Assembly (NCBI RefSeq): GCF_003851125.1
Contig: NZ_BGOW01000015.1
Coordinates: forward strand, 1-64,000
Length of the DNA: 64,000 nucleotides
Reading direction: 5' to 3'
DNA from: Sulfuriferula multivorans
GTDB lineage: Bacteria > Pseudomonadota > Gammaproteobacteria > Burkholderiales > Sulfuriferulaceae
The notes below the pieces were generated by a model, which was not told the origin of the DNA, searched no databases, and was given only the letters and a program-made list of their open reading frames with translations. Position 1 is the first letter of the stretch. Each line of letters starts with the position of its first letter. A program made the translations under genes and the position numbers. Below, in pieces: positions 8,888 to 17,748 of this stretch.

Positions 8888-10363
8888 TTATTCAGTCCCG
8901 GCAAGAATGCCGGGGCGGAAAATGATTTTGTCGGACTTGGAAAAAGCCGAGGTGCAGGAGTCAATGGTCGTTTCCAGCTCTTCGCACCAGGACGGGTGGC
9001 TGTAACTCATGTCCTTGAAGAACCACAGCCCCAGCTTCGATTGCAGCGCGGCGGACAGCATGTGGATCTGCTCGCCGGCTTCCGGGCCCACGATGCAGCC
9101 GCCCAGCAACTGGCCGGTTTCCGCATCGTGCACCACCTCGGTGAAACCTTCGAAGTCATGACATGCGCGCGCCTTGCCGGAACCACCCAGGCTGGAACGC
9201 GCCACTTCCTCCGCGAAACCGGCATCCTCGGCCTGGTCTTCGGACAGTCCGACGCTGGCCATTTCCAGCGCCGAGTGGATCACGAACGGCACCTTGAAAT
9301 AATTGGCATGCAATTCGTTGCCCCGGATGGCATTGGTCGCTGCCACCTTGCCATCGTACAGGGCGGCGTTGGCGGTCATCGGGCTGGACATGGGGCTGTG
9401 TTTGACATCGCCTACTGCATAGATGCCCGCCACACTGGTTTCCAGGTATTCGGAAGTGACAATGAAACCTTCGGCATTAACATCCACGCCTATCTCTTCC
9501 AGGCCCAGACCCTGGGTTTGGGGCTGTCGACCCACGGCTACCAGCACGTAGTCATAGCGTGCACGTTCGCAGTTGCTGAACTCGACTTCTATACCGTTTT
9601 CTTCAACCTTGGTGGAAATAACGTTGAGATTGTTGCACACCTCGATGCCCAGGCGGCTCAGTTTTCTTTCCAGAGCGCTGCAGGCCCGATCAGGCATGCT
9701 CGATCGATACAGCAGGCGATCACCCTGTTCCACGATGCGCACTTTGGCGCCGAACTGATGCAGCAGAAAACCGAATTCCACGCCTATGGCCCCGCCACCC
9801 ACGCACAGCACCGAGCGCGGCAGATAATCCAGCTTGAACAGAAAATCCCTGGAATTCACCACGACACGGCCATCGGTAGGGCAGGCGGGCAGTTCTCTGG
9901 GAGTGGAGCCCGTGGCAATGATGATGCGCGGTGCCTGCAGTTCAAGCGTAGCTACAGTGGTATCCGCCAGCGGCTCCGTCAGGCTGATGCGCACCCGCTG
10001 ACGGTCGACGAAGCGGGCTTCGCCACGAAAAATACGTACGCCCAGGCGCTTCAGCCAGATCGGAAAGCTGTCGCGAATACCCTTGACGACGGCATCCTTC
10101 TGCACCATCGCGGCCTTGAAATCACCGCTGACATGCCCCACCAGTCCGCGTCCTTCCAGTTCGTTCACGCTGGCGATGAGGCTGGCCATATGCAGCAGGG
10201 TTTTTTTCGGGATGCATCCCTGGTTGAGACAGGTACCACCGGGCAGATCGCGTTCAATCAAGGCAACCTTTGCGCCCAGATGTGCGGCGTTGATGGCAGC
10301 CTTATAACCGCCCGGCCCGCTGCCGATGACGATAAGGTCGAATTGCATCGCTTGAGTATCCAT
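8888..10363 (-). CDS. dihydrolipoamide dehydrogenase-like flavoprotein disulfide reductase
   Basis: 491 aa. FAD-binding GSGPGGYKAA at residues 14-23, redox disulfide in GGTCLNQGCIPKKT (Cys45, Cys50), NAD(P)-binding CVGGGAIGVEFGF, and the C-terminal interface His-Pro in SYSHPSWCEELE. The last ~25 residues (SKSDKIIFRPGILAGTE) are not standard LpdA sequence. It starts 3 bp after the dsrR stop codon and precedes cysG, so it is part of the dsr transcript. No lipoate-binding protein or E1/E2 genes are nearby, so the substrate is probably not the usual 2-oxoacid dehydrogenase complex. A role in sulfur-linked thiol/disulfide electron transfer is inferred from context. Confidence 0.8.
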   Translation of the reverse strand: MDTQAMQFDLIVIGSGPGGYKAAINAAHLGAKVALIERDLPGGTCLNQGCIPKKTLLHMASLIASVNELEGRGLVGHVSGDFKAAMVQKDAVVKGIRDSFPIWLKRLGVRIFRGEARFVDRQRVRISLTEPLADTTVATLELQAPRIIIATGSTPRELPACPTDGRVVVNSRDFLFKLDYLPRSVLCVGGGAIGVEFGFLLHQFGAKVRIVEQGDRLLYRSSMPDRACSALERKLSRLGIEVCNNLNVISTKVEENGIEVEFSNCERARYDYVLVAVGRQPQTQGLGLEEIGVDVNAEGFIVTSEYLETSVAGIYAVGDVKHSPMSSPMTANAALYDGKVAATNAIRGNELHANYFKVPFVIHSALEMASVGLSEDQAEDAGFAEEVARSSLGGSGKARACHDFEGFTEVVHDAETGQLLGGCIVGPEAGEQIHMLSAALQSKLGLWFFKDMSYSHPSWCEELETTIDSCTSAFSKSDKIIFRPGILAGTE

Positions 10364-10366
10364 GGG

Positions 10367-10738
10367 TCAGGCGCAGCCGCCGCTGCTGCCACTGCCACAG
10401 CCCCCACTACCGCCCCCACCACCGCAACTGCCACCACCGCAGGCGGAATGTGGCGCATTGGGGTTGCGGAATACAAATCCTGACTGGCCCGTAGAGACTT
10501 CCGCAAAATCCAGGGTTGCGCCATTCAGCAGCGCCTGGTGGCTTTCATGAATCAGCAAATCCACACCTTCAACGCTCACCAGTGCGTCATCGGCGCTACG
10601 CTCATCGAAGCCCATGGCGTACTCGATGGATCCATCCTCGGTGATGCGGGCCGCCAGCCGCAACGCCATGCCTTCCATATCGCCGCGTTCGGCGGACTCC
10701 TGAATTTGTTGAGCGGCAAGGGGGGTCACGGTAATCAT
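10367..10738 (-). CDS. dsrR: DsrR, A-type (IscA-like) scaffold protein with Gly/Cys-rich tail
   Basis: 123 aa. HesB/IscA fold: MITVTPLAAQQIQ, ALRLAARITEDGSIEYAMGFDE, LLNGATLDF and GFVFRNPN. The first IscA iron-sulfur cysteine is absent (LRLAAR), as known for DsrR. After NPNAPHSAC the usual CGCG end is replaced by a tail of Gly, Ser and Cys (GGGSCGGGGGSGGCGSG and so on), four Cys in all. DsrR of Allochromatium has been linked to post-transcriptional control of dsr genes rather than cluster assembly; whether this tail changes that is unknown. It lies between dsrN and the LpdA-like gene. Confidence 0.85.
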   Translation of the reverse strand: MITVTPLAAQQIQESAERGDMEGMALRLAARITEDGSIEYAMGFDERSADDALVSVEGVDLLIHESHQALLNGATLDFAEVSTGQSGFVFRNPNAPHSACGGGSCGGGGGSGGCGSGSSGGCA

Positions 10739-10817
10739 GCGAGTGCTCCTGTTCAGGACTGGTTAAAGTTGATTCGGCTAATTAAGAGCTTGTCCATGAA
10801 TAATTCACGGATAAGCC

Positions 10818-12215
10818 CTAAGCCACGGCCTGCTTGGCAGCCACTCTGGAGGACGCATGCCGGGCTACCAGGGCAAGAAAGCGTTGCACCCAGTTAAAAT
10901 TCCGGGTGGAGCGCAAATGGGTATAGGACGCGAGCAGGTTGCGATAAACGATGCCGTCGTGGCAGCCATCGAGTCCGTGACCGCGCACCATTTCGTAAGC
11001 GAACTGCACATCCGGCGCCAGATTTTCCAGGCTGGAGTAGTGGAATTCGTGCGCACAGATTTCCTGCGCCGGCGCTGCGCCTCCGGGCCAGGGAGACAGC
11101 CCGGTTTCGCGCAGGCGCACGTAACCGCGCCCCACGGGTTTGTCGTGCATCACCACGTCGCCTGGTATCACGCCCACCATCTGGTGAGCGCGTCCCTTCC
11201 AGCGCATGCTGCGGGACAAGTACATAAGACCGCCGCATTCCGCGTAAACCGGCAGTCCGTCTTCTACTGCCTGGTGGATATCGCGGCGCAGCGAGGCATT
11301 GGCTTCCAGTTCCTGCAGGAACAATTCCGGGAAACCACCGCCGATGACGAGGCCGTCCAGCGCCGGCAAATGCGCATCATCCAGGGCATTGATCGGGACG
11401 ATTTCCGCGCCGCCCGCAGCCAGGGCTTCCAGATCGTCGGCATAATAAAAACCGAACGCCCGGTCGCGCACCAGACCGATGCGAAAACGTTGCAGCGGCC
11501 GGATTGGTGCCGCTGGCGCAACAGCTTCGTGGTGCGGAGAAACGGTCACTTGCAGCAGCCGTTCCAGGTCCACTTGCGCGGCGATGCTTTCGGCGATGGC
11601 ACGGGTTTGCCGGGTGGCGGAGGCGGATTCGTTGCTCGGCATCAGCCCGAGATGGCGCTCGACGATCTGTAGCGCGGGATCGTGCTGCACCGCGCCCAGC
11701 ACCGGCACATCGGTATAATGCTCGATCACCGCGCGCAGCTTGCTCTCGTGGCGGGAGCCTCCCAACTGGTTGAGAATCACGCCATGGATGCGGATATTGC
11801 GGTCGAAAGCCTGGTAGCCCAGGATGAGCGGCGCCACCCCACGTGTCATGCCGCGCGCATCAATCACCAGGATGACCGGGAGGTCCAGCAACTGCGCCAG
11901 CGCCGCATTGCTGTTGCCGCCGTCCAGGTCCAGGCCGTCGTAGAGTCCCTTGTTGCCTTCCACCAGACAGACATCCGCGCTGGCGCTGTGTTGCTGGTAC
12001 AGGTTGCTGATTTCCTCCCGGCCCATCTGGTAAAAATCCAGGTTGTAGCAGGGGCGGCCTGCAGCCAGCGTCAGCCACATGGGATCAATATAGTCCGGCC
12101 CCTTTTTGTACGGCTGTACGAGCAAGCCGCGGGCACGCAAAGCCGCGCACAAGCCGATGCTCAGCGTGGTTTTTCCAGACGACTTGTGTGCTGCGGAGAT
12201 GAGAAAGCGCGACAT
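10818..12215 (-). CDS. dsrN: DsrN, cobyrinic acid a,c-diamide synthase-like sirohaem amidase
   Basis: 465 aa from the ATG at 12215 (MSRFLISAAHKSSGKTT), 11 bp after the upstream stop codon; an earlier in-frame ATG at 12266 would overlap the neighbour. The P-loop AAHKSSGKTT and the DxD region (KKGPDYIDPMW) belong to the CobB/CbiA ATP-dependent amidase family. The C-terminal class-I glutamine amidotransferase domain has VIGGGFPELF and the catalytic Cys in YAECGGLMYLS. In dsr clusters this protein is held to amidate sirohaem to the form bound by DsrAB. No cobalamin genes are around, which supports the sirohaem assignment. Confidence 0.9.
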   Translation of the reverse strand: MSRFLISAAHKSSGKTTLSIGLCAALRARGLLVQPYKKGPDYIDPMWLTLAAGRPCYNLDFYQMGREEISNLYQQHSASADVCLVEGNKGLYDGLDLDGGNSNAALAQLLDLPVILVIDARGMTRGVAPLILGYQAFDRNIRIHGVILNQLGGSRHESKLRAVIEHYTDVPVLGAVQHDPALQIVERHLGLMPSNESASATRQTRAIAESIAAQVDLERLLQVTVSPHHEAVAPAAPIRPLQRFRIGLVRDRAFGFYYADDLEALAAGGAEIVPINALDDAHLPALDGLVIGGGFPELFLQELEANASLRRDIHQAVEDGLPVYAECGGLMYLSRSMRWKGRAHQMVGVIPGDVVMHDKPVGRGYVRLRETGLSPWPGGAAPAQEICAHEFHYSSLENLAPDVQFAYEMVRGHGLDGCHDGIVYRNLLASYTHLRSTRNFNWVQRFLALVARHASSRVAAKQAVA

Positions 12216-12226
12216 GTCTATTCCGC

Positions 12227-13225
12227 TCAGGCCGCCTTGAGCCAGGTGGAGGGACGCCGCTTCCACAGTTCCACAGCCATGGTCTGCGCTGCTTCCTGGG
12301 TGTCCGCCATGCCCATAGTTTTGAGTGCTATCGCAGTGGTGCCGGTAATGGCCGCGAGCCCGTATTCATCTTCGATATCGCCGTTCCACAGAGCGGGCAG
12401 ACGCCGGGTGTCCATGCTCTCGTCTTTCATGTGGCGATTACGGAACAGCGCAGGCCATTCTTCCTCCGACAACACACCGTTGTGCACGCTTTTGACCAGG
12501 CAGGGCGAGTCGGGATTGCGCTCGATCTCGCCGCCCTCCCCTTTGAGCACGGCCAGGTGCGGCTGCTGGAGCAGCTGCGCAGCCAACTGGTGCATATCGC
12601 GGTAAGCCGGATGAAAAATACCCTGTATCGCCACGGGCGCCCGCAGCGGGTTCAGCATGCGCGCCATGGTGTTGACGGGCGAGCGCAGGCCCAGCATCGG
12701 CCGCAGTTCCATGATCTGGTATAGCGCCGGACTCAATGCCTCGAGCGGCATGAAAGCGAAGTGACGAGTGCGGATCTGGGCCGCCGCTTCCGGCAAGGAG
12801 TTGCTCGGGCTGATGCCCAGTAGCGCCAGCGTCTCCGGGGTGTACACACGGTTGTCCTTGCGCCCGCCGGCGGCGTGCATGAACACGTTGACGCCATGGC
12901 TTGCGAGCAGCAGCGCGGACAGCAAAAACCACGGCAATTGGCGCCGCTTGCCGGCATAGGACGACCAGTCCAGTTGCACCGTTGGCGCGTTATCAGGGAG
13001 CGGCATGGTTTCGCGTGCGGCGAGCACGAAACCGGCCAGTTCCTCGGGGGATTCTTCCTTCACCCGCAGGAGCATGAGAAAGGCGCCCAGTTGCACGGGC
13101 TCGACCTCCCCGGCCAGGATCATGCGCATGGCCTGACAGGCCTCGTCCTGGGTGAGCGAGCGCGACCCGCTTCTGCCCTTTCCCAGGATACGGATATAGG
13201 GAGCAAACGGATGTTCTTCACTCAT
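12227..13225 (-). CDS. TrpD2/YbiB-like protein (glycosyltransferase family 3 fold) inside dsr operon
   Basis: 332 aa. Similar in layout to anthranilate phosphoribosyltransferase: N-terminal helical domain (LTQDEACQAMRMILAGEVEPVQLGAFLMLLRVKEES) and a C-terminal alpha/beta domain with NPLRAP and KGEGGEIERNPDS. This is the TrpD2/YbiB class. The PRPP-binding GTGGD loop is replaced by HAAGGRKDNRVYTPETL, so ordinary TrpD catalysis is unlikely. YbiB-type proteins bind nucleic acid in E. coli. It sits between dsrP and dsrN with short spacers (41 bp and 11 bp), so it is expressed with dsr. Role unknown. Confidence 0.8.
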   Translation of the reverse strand: MSEEHPFAPYIRILGKGRSGSRSLTQDEACQAMRMILAGEVEPVQLGAFLMLLRVKEESPEELAGFVLAARETMPLPDNAPTVQLDWSSYAGKRRQLPWFLLSALLLASHGVNVFMHAAGGRKDNRVYTPETLALLGISPSNSLPEAAAQIRTRHFAFMPLEALSPALYQIMELRPMLGLRSPVNTMARMLNPLRAPVAIQGIFHPAYRDMHQLAAQLLQQPHLAVLKGEGGEIERNPDSPCLVKSVHNGVLSEEEWPALFRNRHMKDESMDTRRLPALWNGDIEDEYGLAAITGTTAIALKTMGMADTQEAAQTMAVELWKRRPSTWLKAA

Positions 13226-13266
13226 GTTGGTATCCTTGAAAACAAACGCCTGTTTGCCGGACGGTG

Positions 13267-14475
13267 TCAGTCAGCCTTGTGGGAGAGTGTCACCGCCGGG
13301 TCATCCAGGCTTTCCGGTAGAAAACGCAAAATCTTGATTGCGAACACGACCATCGCACCGGCCACCGCCACGCCGCCCAGCCCCAGCAGCGTTTCCGGCA
13401 AACTGGGTACATAGGGATGAATCACGCCATCGAAAAAGCTGCTGGACTCGATCATGCCGGGGAACATTTGCAGCGGAAAAGCCTGGCCGCCGATAATGGT
13501 GACATACATCTGCGCCAGCCCTCCCAGCACCACCAGCAGGCAGGCGCTGGCAATGGCGCTGCGCGACTGGCGGGTAGCGGGTGCGTACAACAGAATCAAC
13601 GGTACCACACCGCCCAGCAATATCTGACCGATCCAGAACAGCAGGGTATAGATGCCGCCGTCGAGCAGGATGAAGCGCTCGAACTCGTGCTGCCTGGTGA
13701 AATAAAAATTGGTCAGGTGATAGACCGCGACGAAATACAGCACAGCGGCGATGAACACGCCCAGCAGATTTTTCAGACGTCTGATGACCAAATCGCCGAG
13801 TGGACGTTTGCTCCAGCTGTAGGCGGCCATCAGCACCAGCAGGTAGACGGCCAGTCCGTAGCAGAACGACATGATGATGAACATCGGTGCCAGCAAGGCG
13901 GTGTCATAGGCCTGGCGCGCCACCAGGAAGCCGAAAATGGAGCCGGTACCGGTAGTGAGCGACAGGCGCCAGAAGAAGGCGGCAAAACCCACCGGTTTGT
14001 TGAAAGCAGCCACCTTGCGATCCATCATGGTCCAGATGTAAATCGCGCTGAGGGTGAAGAAGCCGGTATAAAGGAACACGTTCCAGGCAAACACCGACTT
14101 GAAGTTGTAATGGGTCATGGCGACGATGAGGCGATCGGCGCGGCCCAGGTCCAGCATCAGCACCATCAGGCCGCCTGCCAGCAGGGCGATGGCGAGCAGC
14201 GCCGACAGCGGCGCCAGCGGCTTGTAGAACTGCTTGCCGAATACCGTTGCGATGGACGCCACGTTGAGCACACCGGAGGCAGCCACGATCAGGAACACCG
14301 CAAATACGTGCGGTATCCCCCACACCACCTGATTGGTCATACCGGTGATGATATGACCGTGATGCTCCATCTGATAGGCGGCAAACAGACCAAGCAGCGC
14401 CAGCAGGCCCAGTCCGCCCAGCAGGCCGTAATAGGTACTGCTCTTTCCTTCCAGTTCGCGAAATACGGTTTGCAT
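13267..14475 (-). CDS. dsrP: DsrP, NrfD-family integral membrane subunit
   Basis: 402 aa, about ten hydrophobic helices with a short cytoplasmic N-terminus (MQTVFRELEGKSSTYYG). NrfD/PsrC family: the quinone-binding membrane subunit of DsrMKJOP. Typical helices are LGLLALLGLFAAYQM, IPHVFAVFLIVAASG and VFLYTGFFTLSAIYIW. It exchanges electrons between quinone and the periplasmic DsrO/DsrJ side. It follows dsrO with 3 bp between stop and start. Confidence 0.93.
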   Translation of the reverse strand: MQTVFRELEGKSSTYYGLLGGLGLLALLGLFAAYQMEHHGHIITGMTNQVVWGIPHVFAVFLIVAASGVLNVASIATVFGKQFYKPLAPLSALLAIALLAGGLMVLMLDLGRADRLIVAMTHYNFKSVFAWNVFLYTGFFTLSAIYIWTMMDRKVAAFNKPVGFAAFFWRLSLTTGTGSIFGFLVARQAYDTALLAPMFIIMSFCYGLAVYLLVLMAAYSWSKRPLGDLVIRRLKNLLGVFIAAVLYFVAVYHLTNFYFTRQHEFERFILLDGGIYTLLFWIGQILLGGVVPLILLYAPATRQSRSAIASACLLVVLGGLAQMYVTIIGGQAFPLQMFPGMIESSSFFDGVIHPYVPSLPETLLGLGGVAVAGAMVVFAIKILRFLPESLDDPAVTLSHKAD

Positions 14476-14478
14476 GGT

Positions 14479-15219
14479 TCAAATACCTTCGTAGCGTACA
14501 CCGGTGTGCAGGTTGAGGCTCGCCAGAACTTCCTGACTGCGGTAGCTGGCAAGTCGTCTGGAAATTTCGCTGTCAGGATCTTTCAGATTGCCGAAATAAA
14601 TGGCCTGGTGGCCTTCGGCATTGCAGGCATCCTGGCAGGCCGTAGTCTGCTTGCCCGCGTCGATACGCTGCACACAGAAAGTGCATGACTCCACGCAGCC
14701 GATGCCGCGCGGCACTTCCGCCAACTGATCGGTGACTGGCTGATGGATGAAGGAGCGCGCCTTGTAGGGGCAGGCCATCATGCAATAGCGGCAGCCGATG
14801 CAGAGGTGGCGATCCACCAGCACAATGCCGTCGGCACGCTTGAACGAAGCGCCGGTGGGGCACACGTCCACGCAGGGTGGCTCCTCGCAATGCTGGCACA
14901 TCATGGGCAGGGAAAAGCTGTAGCCGGTGCGCGGGTTGCTCACCTGCACTTTGCGTATCCACTGCGGGCTGGTAGGCGAGGTATCGCCGGACAGTCCGTT
15001 TTCCTGATCGCACCCGCGCACGCAGGCATCGCAACCGGTGCCGCATTTTGTGGTATCCACCAGCATGCCCCAGCGTACCTTGTCGGAAGCGGGAGGGCCG
15101 TCTTTCACCTCGCCCTGGGCGGTTTGCCAGAACAGCACTCCAGCCGGCAGCGCAGCAGTGGCGGCCACGCCCAGCACTCCTCCCATGAAGCGGCGGCGGT
15201 AAGTGTCAAAATCGCTCAT
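14479..15219 (-). CDS. dsrO: DsrO, periplasmic Tat-exported ferredoxin subunit
   Basis: 246 aa. N-terminus RRRFMGGVLGVAATAALPAG is a twin-arginine signal. Four cysteine groups for [4Fe-4S] clusters: CGTGCDACVRGCDQ, CQHCEEPPCVDVCP, CIGCRYCMMACP and CVESCTFCVQRI...ACQDAC. It is the iron-sulfur partner of DsrP and DsrJ in the membrane complex. Its start overlaps the dsrJ stop by 4 bp (ATGA), so translation is coupled. Confidence 0.94.
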   Translation of the reverse strand: MSDFDTYRRRFMGGVLGVAATAALPAGVLFWQTAQGEVKDGPPASDKVRWGMLVDTTKCGTGCDACVRGCDQENGLSGDTSPTSPQWIRKVQVSNPRTGYSFSLPMMCQHCEEPPCVDVCPTGASFKRADGIVLVDRHLCIGCRYCMMACPYKARSFIHQPVTDQLAEVPRGIGCVESCTFCVQRIDAGKQTTACQDACNAEGHQAIYFGNLKDPDSEISRRLASYRSQEVLASLNLHTGVRYEGI

Positions 15220-15761
15220 CGAATCACTCCAGCCACATCCTTGGCGTTGAACCCGGCATCCAGATTCGGCAGACGCCCATGGTAAGCCTGATAGCGCATC
15301 ATGGTGGCACGGGTCGTTTTATTCAGCGGTCCCTGCGACACTGCCGGATGGAATGCCGGCGGCGATCCGGAAGGCTTGCTGGAATGACACTCGAAGCAAG
15401 TGATCTTCACTGCAGCGTAGGCATGGCAGCTTTGACAGAAATCGCCCGGTCCGGTCACGCTGTTGTCCTTGGCACTGGCATGGCAGTTCACGCAGTTAAC
15501 GATGCTGTACTTGTCGGTTTTTTGGTTATCCCCTTCGTGCACGGCCGTAATGCGGTGATGCCGCAGCAACTTCATGTGATTTTTGCGCATATACTCGGTG
15601 TCTTCCACGCACTTTTCGCCTTTTGCCGTCGTCACATTGGGCTTCGGTACCCGTGACGATTCCTGAGTGCCGCTCCCCGCGTAGGCCAGCGTCAGCGCGC
15701 AAGCCAGCAGAAAGGCGCCCAATGCAGCCGGTTTAACCCATCCCTTGGCCAGCCTTCTCAT
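15216..15761 (-). CDS. dsrJ: DsrJ, periplasmic triheme cytochrome c
   Basis: 181 aa from the ATG at 15761 (MRRLAKGW), 8 bp after the dsrL stop. N-terminal hydrophobic segment (ALGAFLLACALTLAYAG) acts as a signal or anchor. Three haem sites: CVNCH, CQSCH and CFECH. The conserved GEKCVEDTEYMRKNHMKLLRHHR carries the Cys proposed in Allochromatium DsrJ as an unusual distal haem ligand, plus Met and His candidates. Part of DsrMKJOP; it overlaps dsrO by 4 bp. Confidence 0.94.
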   Translation of the reverse strand: MRRLAKGWVKPAALGAFLLACALTLAYAGSGTQESSRVPKPNVTTAKGEKCVEDTEYMRKNHMKLLRHHRITAVHEGDNQKTDKYSIVNCVNCHASAKDNSVTGPGDFCQSCHAYAAVKITCFECHSSKPSGSPPAFHPAVSQGPLNKTTRATMMRYQAYHGRLPNLDAGFNAKDVAGVIR

Positions 15762-15769
15762 ATCGAGCC

Positions 15770-17719
15770 CTACTCGCCCATGCCCATCTGGATGTAGCCG
15801 GTCGGGCACACGTCGGCGCAGATATGGCAGCCGATGCACTTGCTGTAGTCGGTGTCCACATAACGGCCAAGTGTCGACTTGTCGCGTTTAACCTTGAATA
15901 CGGCGGCCTGCGGGCAGTACACCACGCAGTTGTCGCATTCGAAGCACAAACCGCAGCTCATGCAGCGCTTGGCTTCCGCCACAACCTGTGGCTCGTTCAG
16001 AGCCGCCAGACGCTCTTCGAAATTACCCAGCGCCTGTTCGGCATTGAGTGTGATCGTTTCGCGCTTGTGGCGCTCGGCGAACAGAAAATGGCCGAGGAAA
16101 AGCTCGGTGGACGGGATTACGTATTTTGCGGAGCGATCCTCGAAGTTGTGCACGGCAAAAGCACTGGTGTCCGAGCCATGCATTTGCTGGTGGTTGTACT
16201 CTTCGATTTTCATGCCTTTTTCCACCAGCTTGCGCAGCAGATCGAAGCGGTGCGCGTCCACCTTGGGGCGCTTGTCGAGTTCCTCATGTCCGTCCAGGAA
16301 GGCATGGATGCCTTCGGCGGCGATGGAGGCGTGACCGATGGCAGTGGTGAGCAGGTGCGGCTTGATTACGTCGCCGCCGACAAAGATATGTTTCTTGCCG
16401 GGGAAGCGATAGTGGCTGTCCGGCTTGATCAGGCCTTTGTTGTTGTTGAACTCTTCCAGGCCGGTGAAATCCACCGCCTGGCCGATGGCGGACACCACCA
16501 GGTCGGCGGGCAGATCGCGTTCGGTGCCTTCCCTGATGACGGATTCGCCCTTCACCATGTCGAATTCGGCTACGCGCAGGGCTGTGGCACGGCCATCCGC
16601 GCCCAGGATTACCGCTATCGGCATTACGCCGCCGAGGATATCGATACCTTCGGCCAGCGCCTGCTCGATTTCATGCTTGTTGGCGTGCATCTTGTCGATG
16701 CTGGCCCGGGACACCAGCACCACTTCCGCGCCTTCGCGCACGGAAGCCTCGGCGACATCGTGCGCCACGTTGCCGGCAATGATGTGCTCGGGGCGTTCAG
16801 TCTCGGTATCGTGGGTGATTTTGCCCAGACGGCGGGCTACGGTTGCCACGTCGATCGAGGTGTCGCCGCCGCCGATCACCACCACGCGCTTGCCCACGTA
16901 TTGCAAACGGCCGTCGTTGAAGGCGCGCAGAAAGGCCATGGCGGTCACGCAGTTGGGTGCTTCGGCGCCTGGCACCGGCAGCGGACGGCCGCTCTGTGCC
17001 CCCATCGCCATGAAAATGGCATCGTATTCCTGCTCCAGCTGCGCCATCGCAATGTCACTGCCGACACGCGTTTTCATGCGGGTTTGCACGCCCAAATCCA
17101 GAATGCGCTGAATCTCGCCGTCCAGCACTTCGCGCGGCGTACGGAAACCGGGGATGCCGTAGCGCATCATCCCGCCGAGCAGTTCGTGCTCGTCGAAGAT
17201 GGTGATGGAATGTCCCTTCAGAGCGAGTTGGTAGGCGCAGGCCAGGCCGGCAGGGCCGCCGCCGAGCACGGCGATTTTCTTGCCGGTGGGCTCGGCCTTG
17301 TTCACATAGGCCATCTTGTTGGTCAGCGCCCAGTCGCCCACGAAGTGTTCGACGGAGTTGATGCCCACGAAGTCTTCGACCTGATTGCGGTTGCAACCGG
17401 ACTCGCACGGCGCCGGGCACACGCGGCCCATCACCGAGGGGAAGGGATTGGCTTCGGTGATGCGGCGGAATGCATATTCCTGCCAGGTCACGCCTGCCGG
17501 CGGTTTTTCGATGCCGCGCGCGATGTTCAGATAGCCGCGGATGTCCTCACCTGCCGGACAACTGGCCTGGCAGGGCGGAGAGGACAGCACGTACTCCGGG
17601 CACAGGTGGGAGTGGTCGGCATCGAAAATCTTGTCCTGCCACTGCTTCCAGTCCTGATCATCTTCCTTGTACCGACGAAAGGTCAGTTTTTTTTCCATGT
17701 CCTCGGATGTGCTTGACAT
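15770..17719 (-). CDS. dsrL: DsrL, iron-sulfur flavoprotein NAD(P)H:acceptor oxidoreductase
   Basis: 649 aa from the ATG at 17719 (MSSTSEDMEKK), preceded by AGGAGAG; the frame is open further upstream but would overlap dsrK. N-terminal glutamate-synthase-beta-type cysteine domain (PPCQASCPAGEDI, CPAPCESGC), FAD site AVLGGGPAGLACAYQLALKG, NAD(P) site VVVIGGGDTSIDVATVARRL, and a C-terminal ferredoxin part (CMSCGLCFECDNCVVYCP, CIGCHICADVCP). DsrL is required for sulfur oxidation in Allochromatium and interacts with DsrAB. Its presence together with dsrEFH is diagnostic for the oxidative direction. It lies between dsrK and dsrJ as usual. Confidence 0.95.
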   Translation of the reverse strand: MSSTSEDMEKKLTFRRYKEDDQDWKQWQDKIFDADHSHLCPEYVLSSPPCQASCPAGEDIRGYLNIARGIEKPPAGVTWQEYAFRRITEANPFPSVMGRVCPAPCESGCNRNQVEDFVGINSVEHFVGDWALTNKMAYVNKAEPTGKKIAVLGGGPAGLACAYQLALKGHSITIFDEHELLGGMMRYGIPGFRTPREVLDGEIQRILDLGVQTRMKTRVGSDIAMAQLEQEYDAIFMAMGAQSGRPLPVPGAEAPNCVTAMAFLRAFNDGRLQYVGKRVVVIGGGDTSIDVATVARRLGKITHDTETERPEHIIAGNVAHDVAEASVREGAEVVLVSRASIDKMHANKHEIEQALAEGIDILGGVMPIAVILGADGRATALRVAEFDMVKGESVIREGTERDLPADLVVSAIGQAVDFTGLEEFNNNKGLIKPDSHYRFPGKKHIFVGGDVIKPHLLTTAIGHASIAAEGIHAFLDGHEELDKRPKVDAHRFDLLRKLVEKGMKIEEYNHQQMHGSDTSAFAVHNFEDRSAKYVIPSTELFLGHFLFAERHKRETITLNAEQALGNFEERLAALNEPQVVAEAKRCMSCGLCFECDNCVVYCPQAAVFKVKRDKSTLGRYVDTDYSKCIGCHICADVCPTGYIQMGMGE

Positions 17720-17748
17720 CGCTGCTCTCCTGAAGTGAATTCCGTAAG

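Noticed and set aside
8579-10483. 634-codon plus-strand frame opposite cysG and the LpdA-like gene
   Set aside because: Spans two recognised minus-strand genes; His/Gln-rich translation without domains; artefact of codon bias.
13417-14688. 423-codon plus-strand frame opposite dsrP/dsrO
   Set aside because: Very Gln/His-rich translation produced by reading membrane-helix codons backwards.
15824-17716. Long open frame (630 codons) on the plus strand opposite dsrL
   Set aside because: Mirror of a high-GC gene; no motif in the translation, no ribosome site, and dsrL on the other strand is certain.
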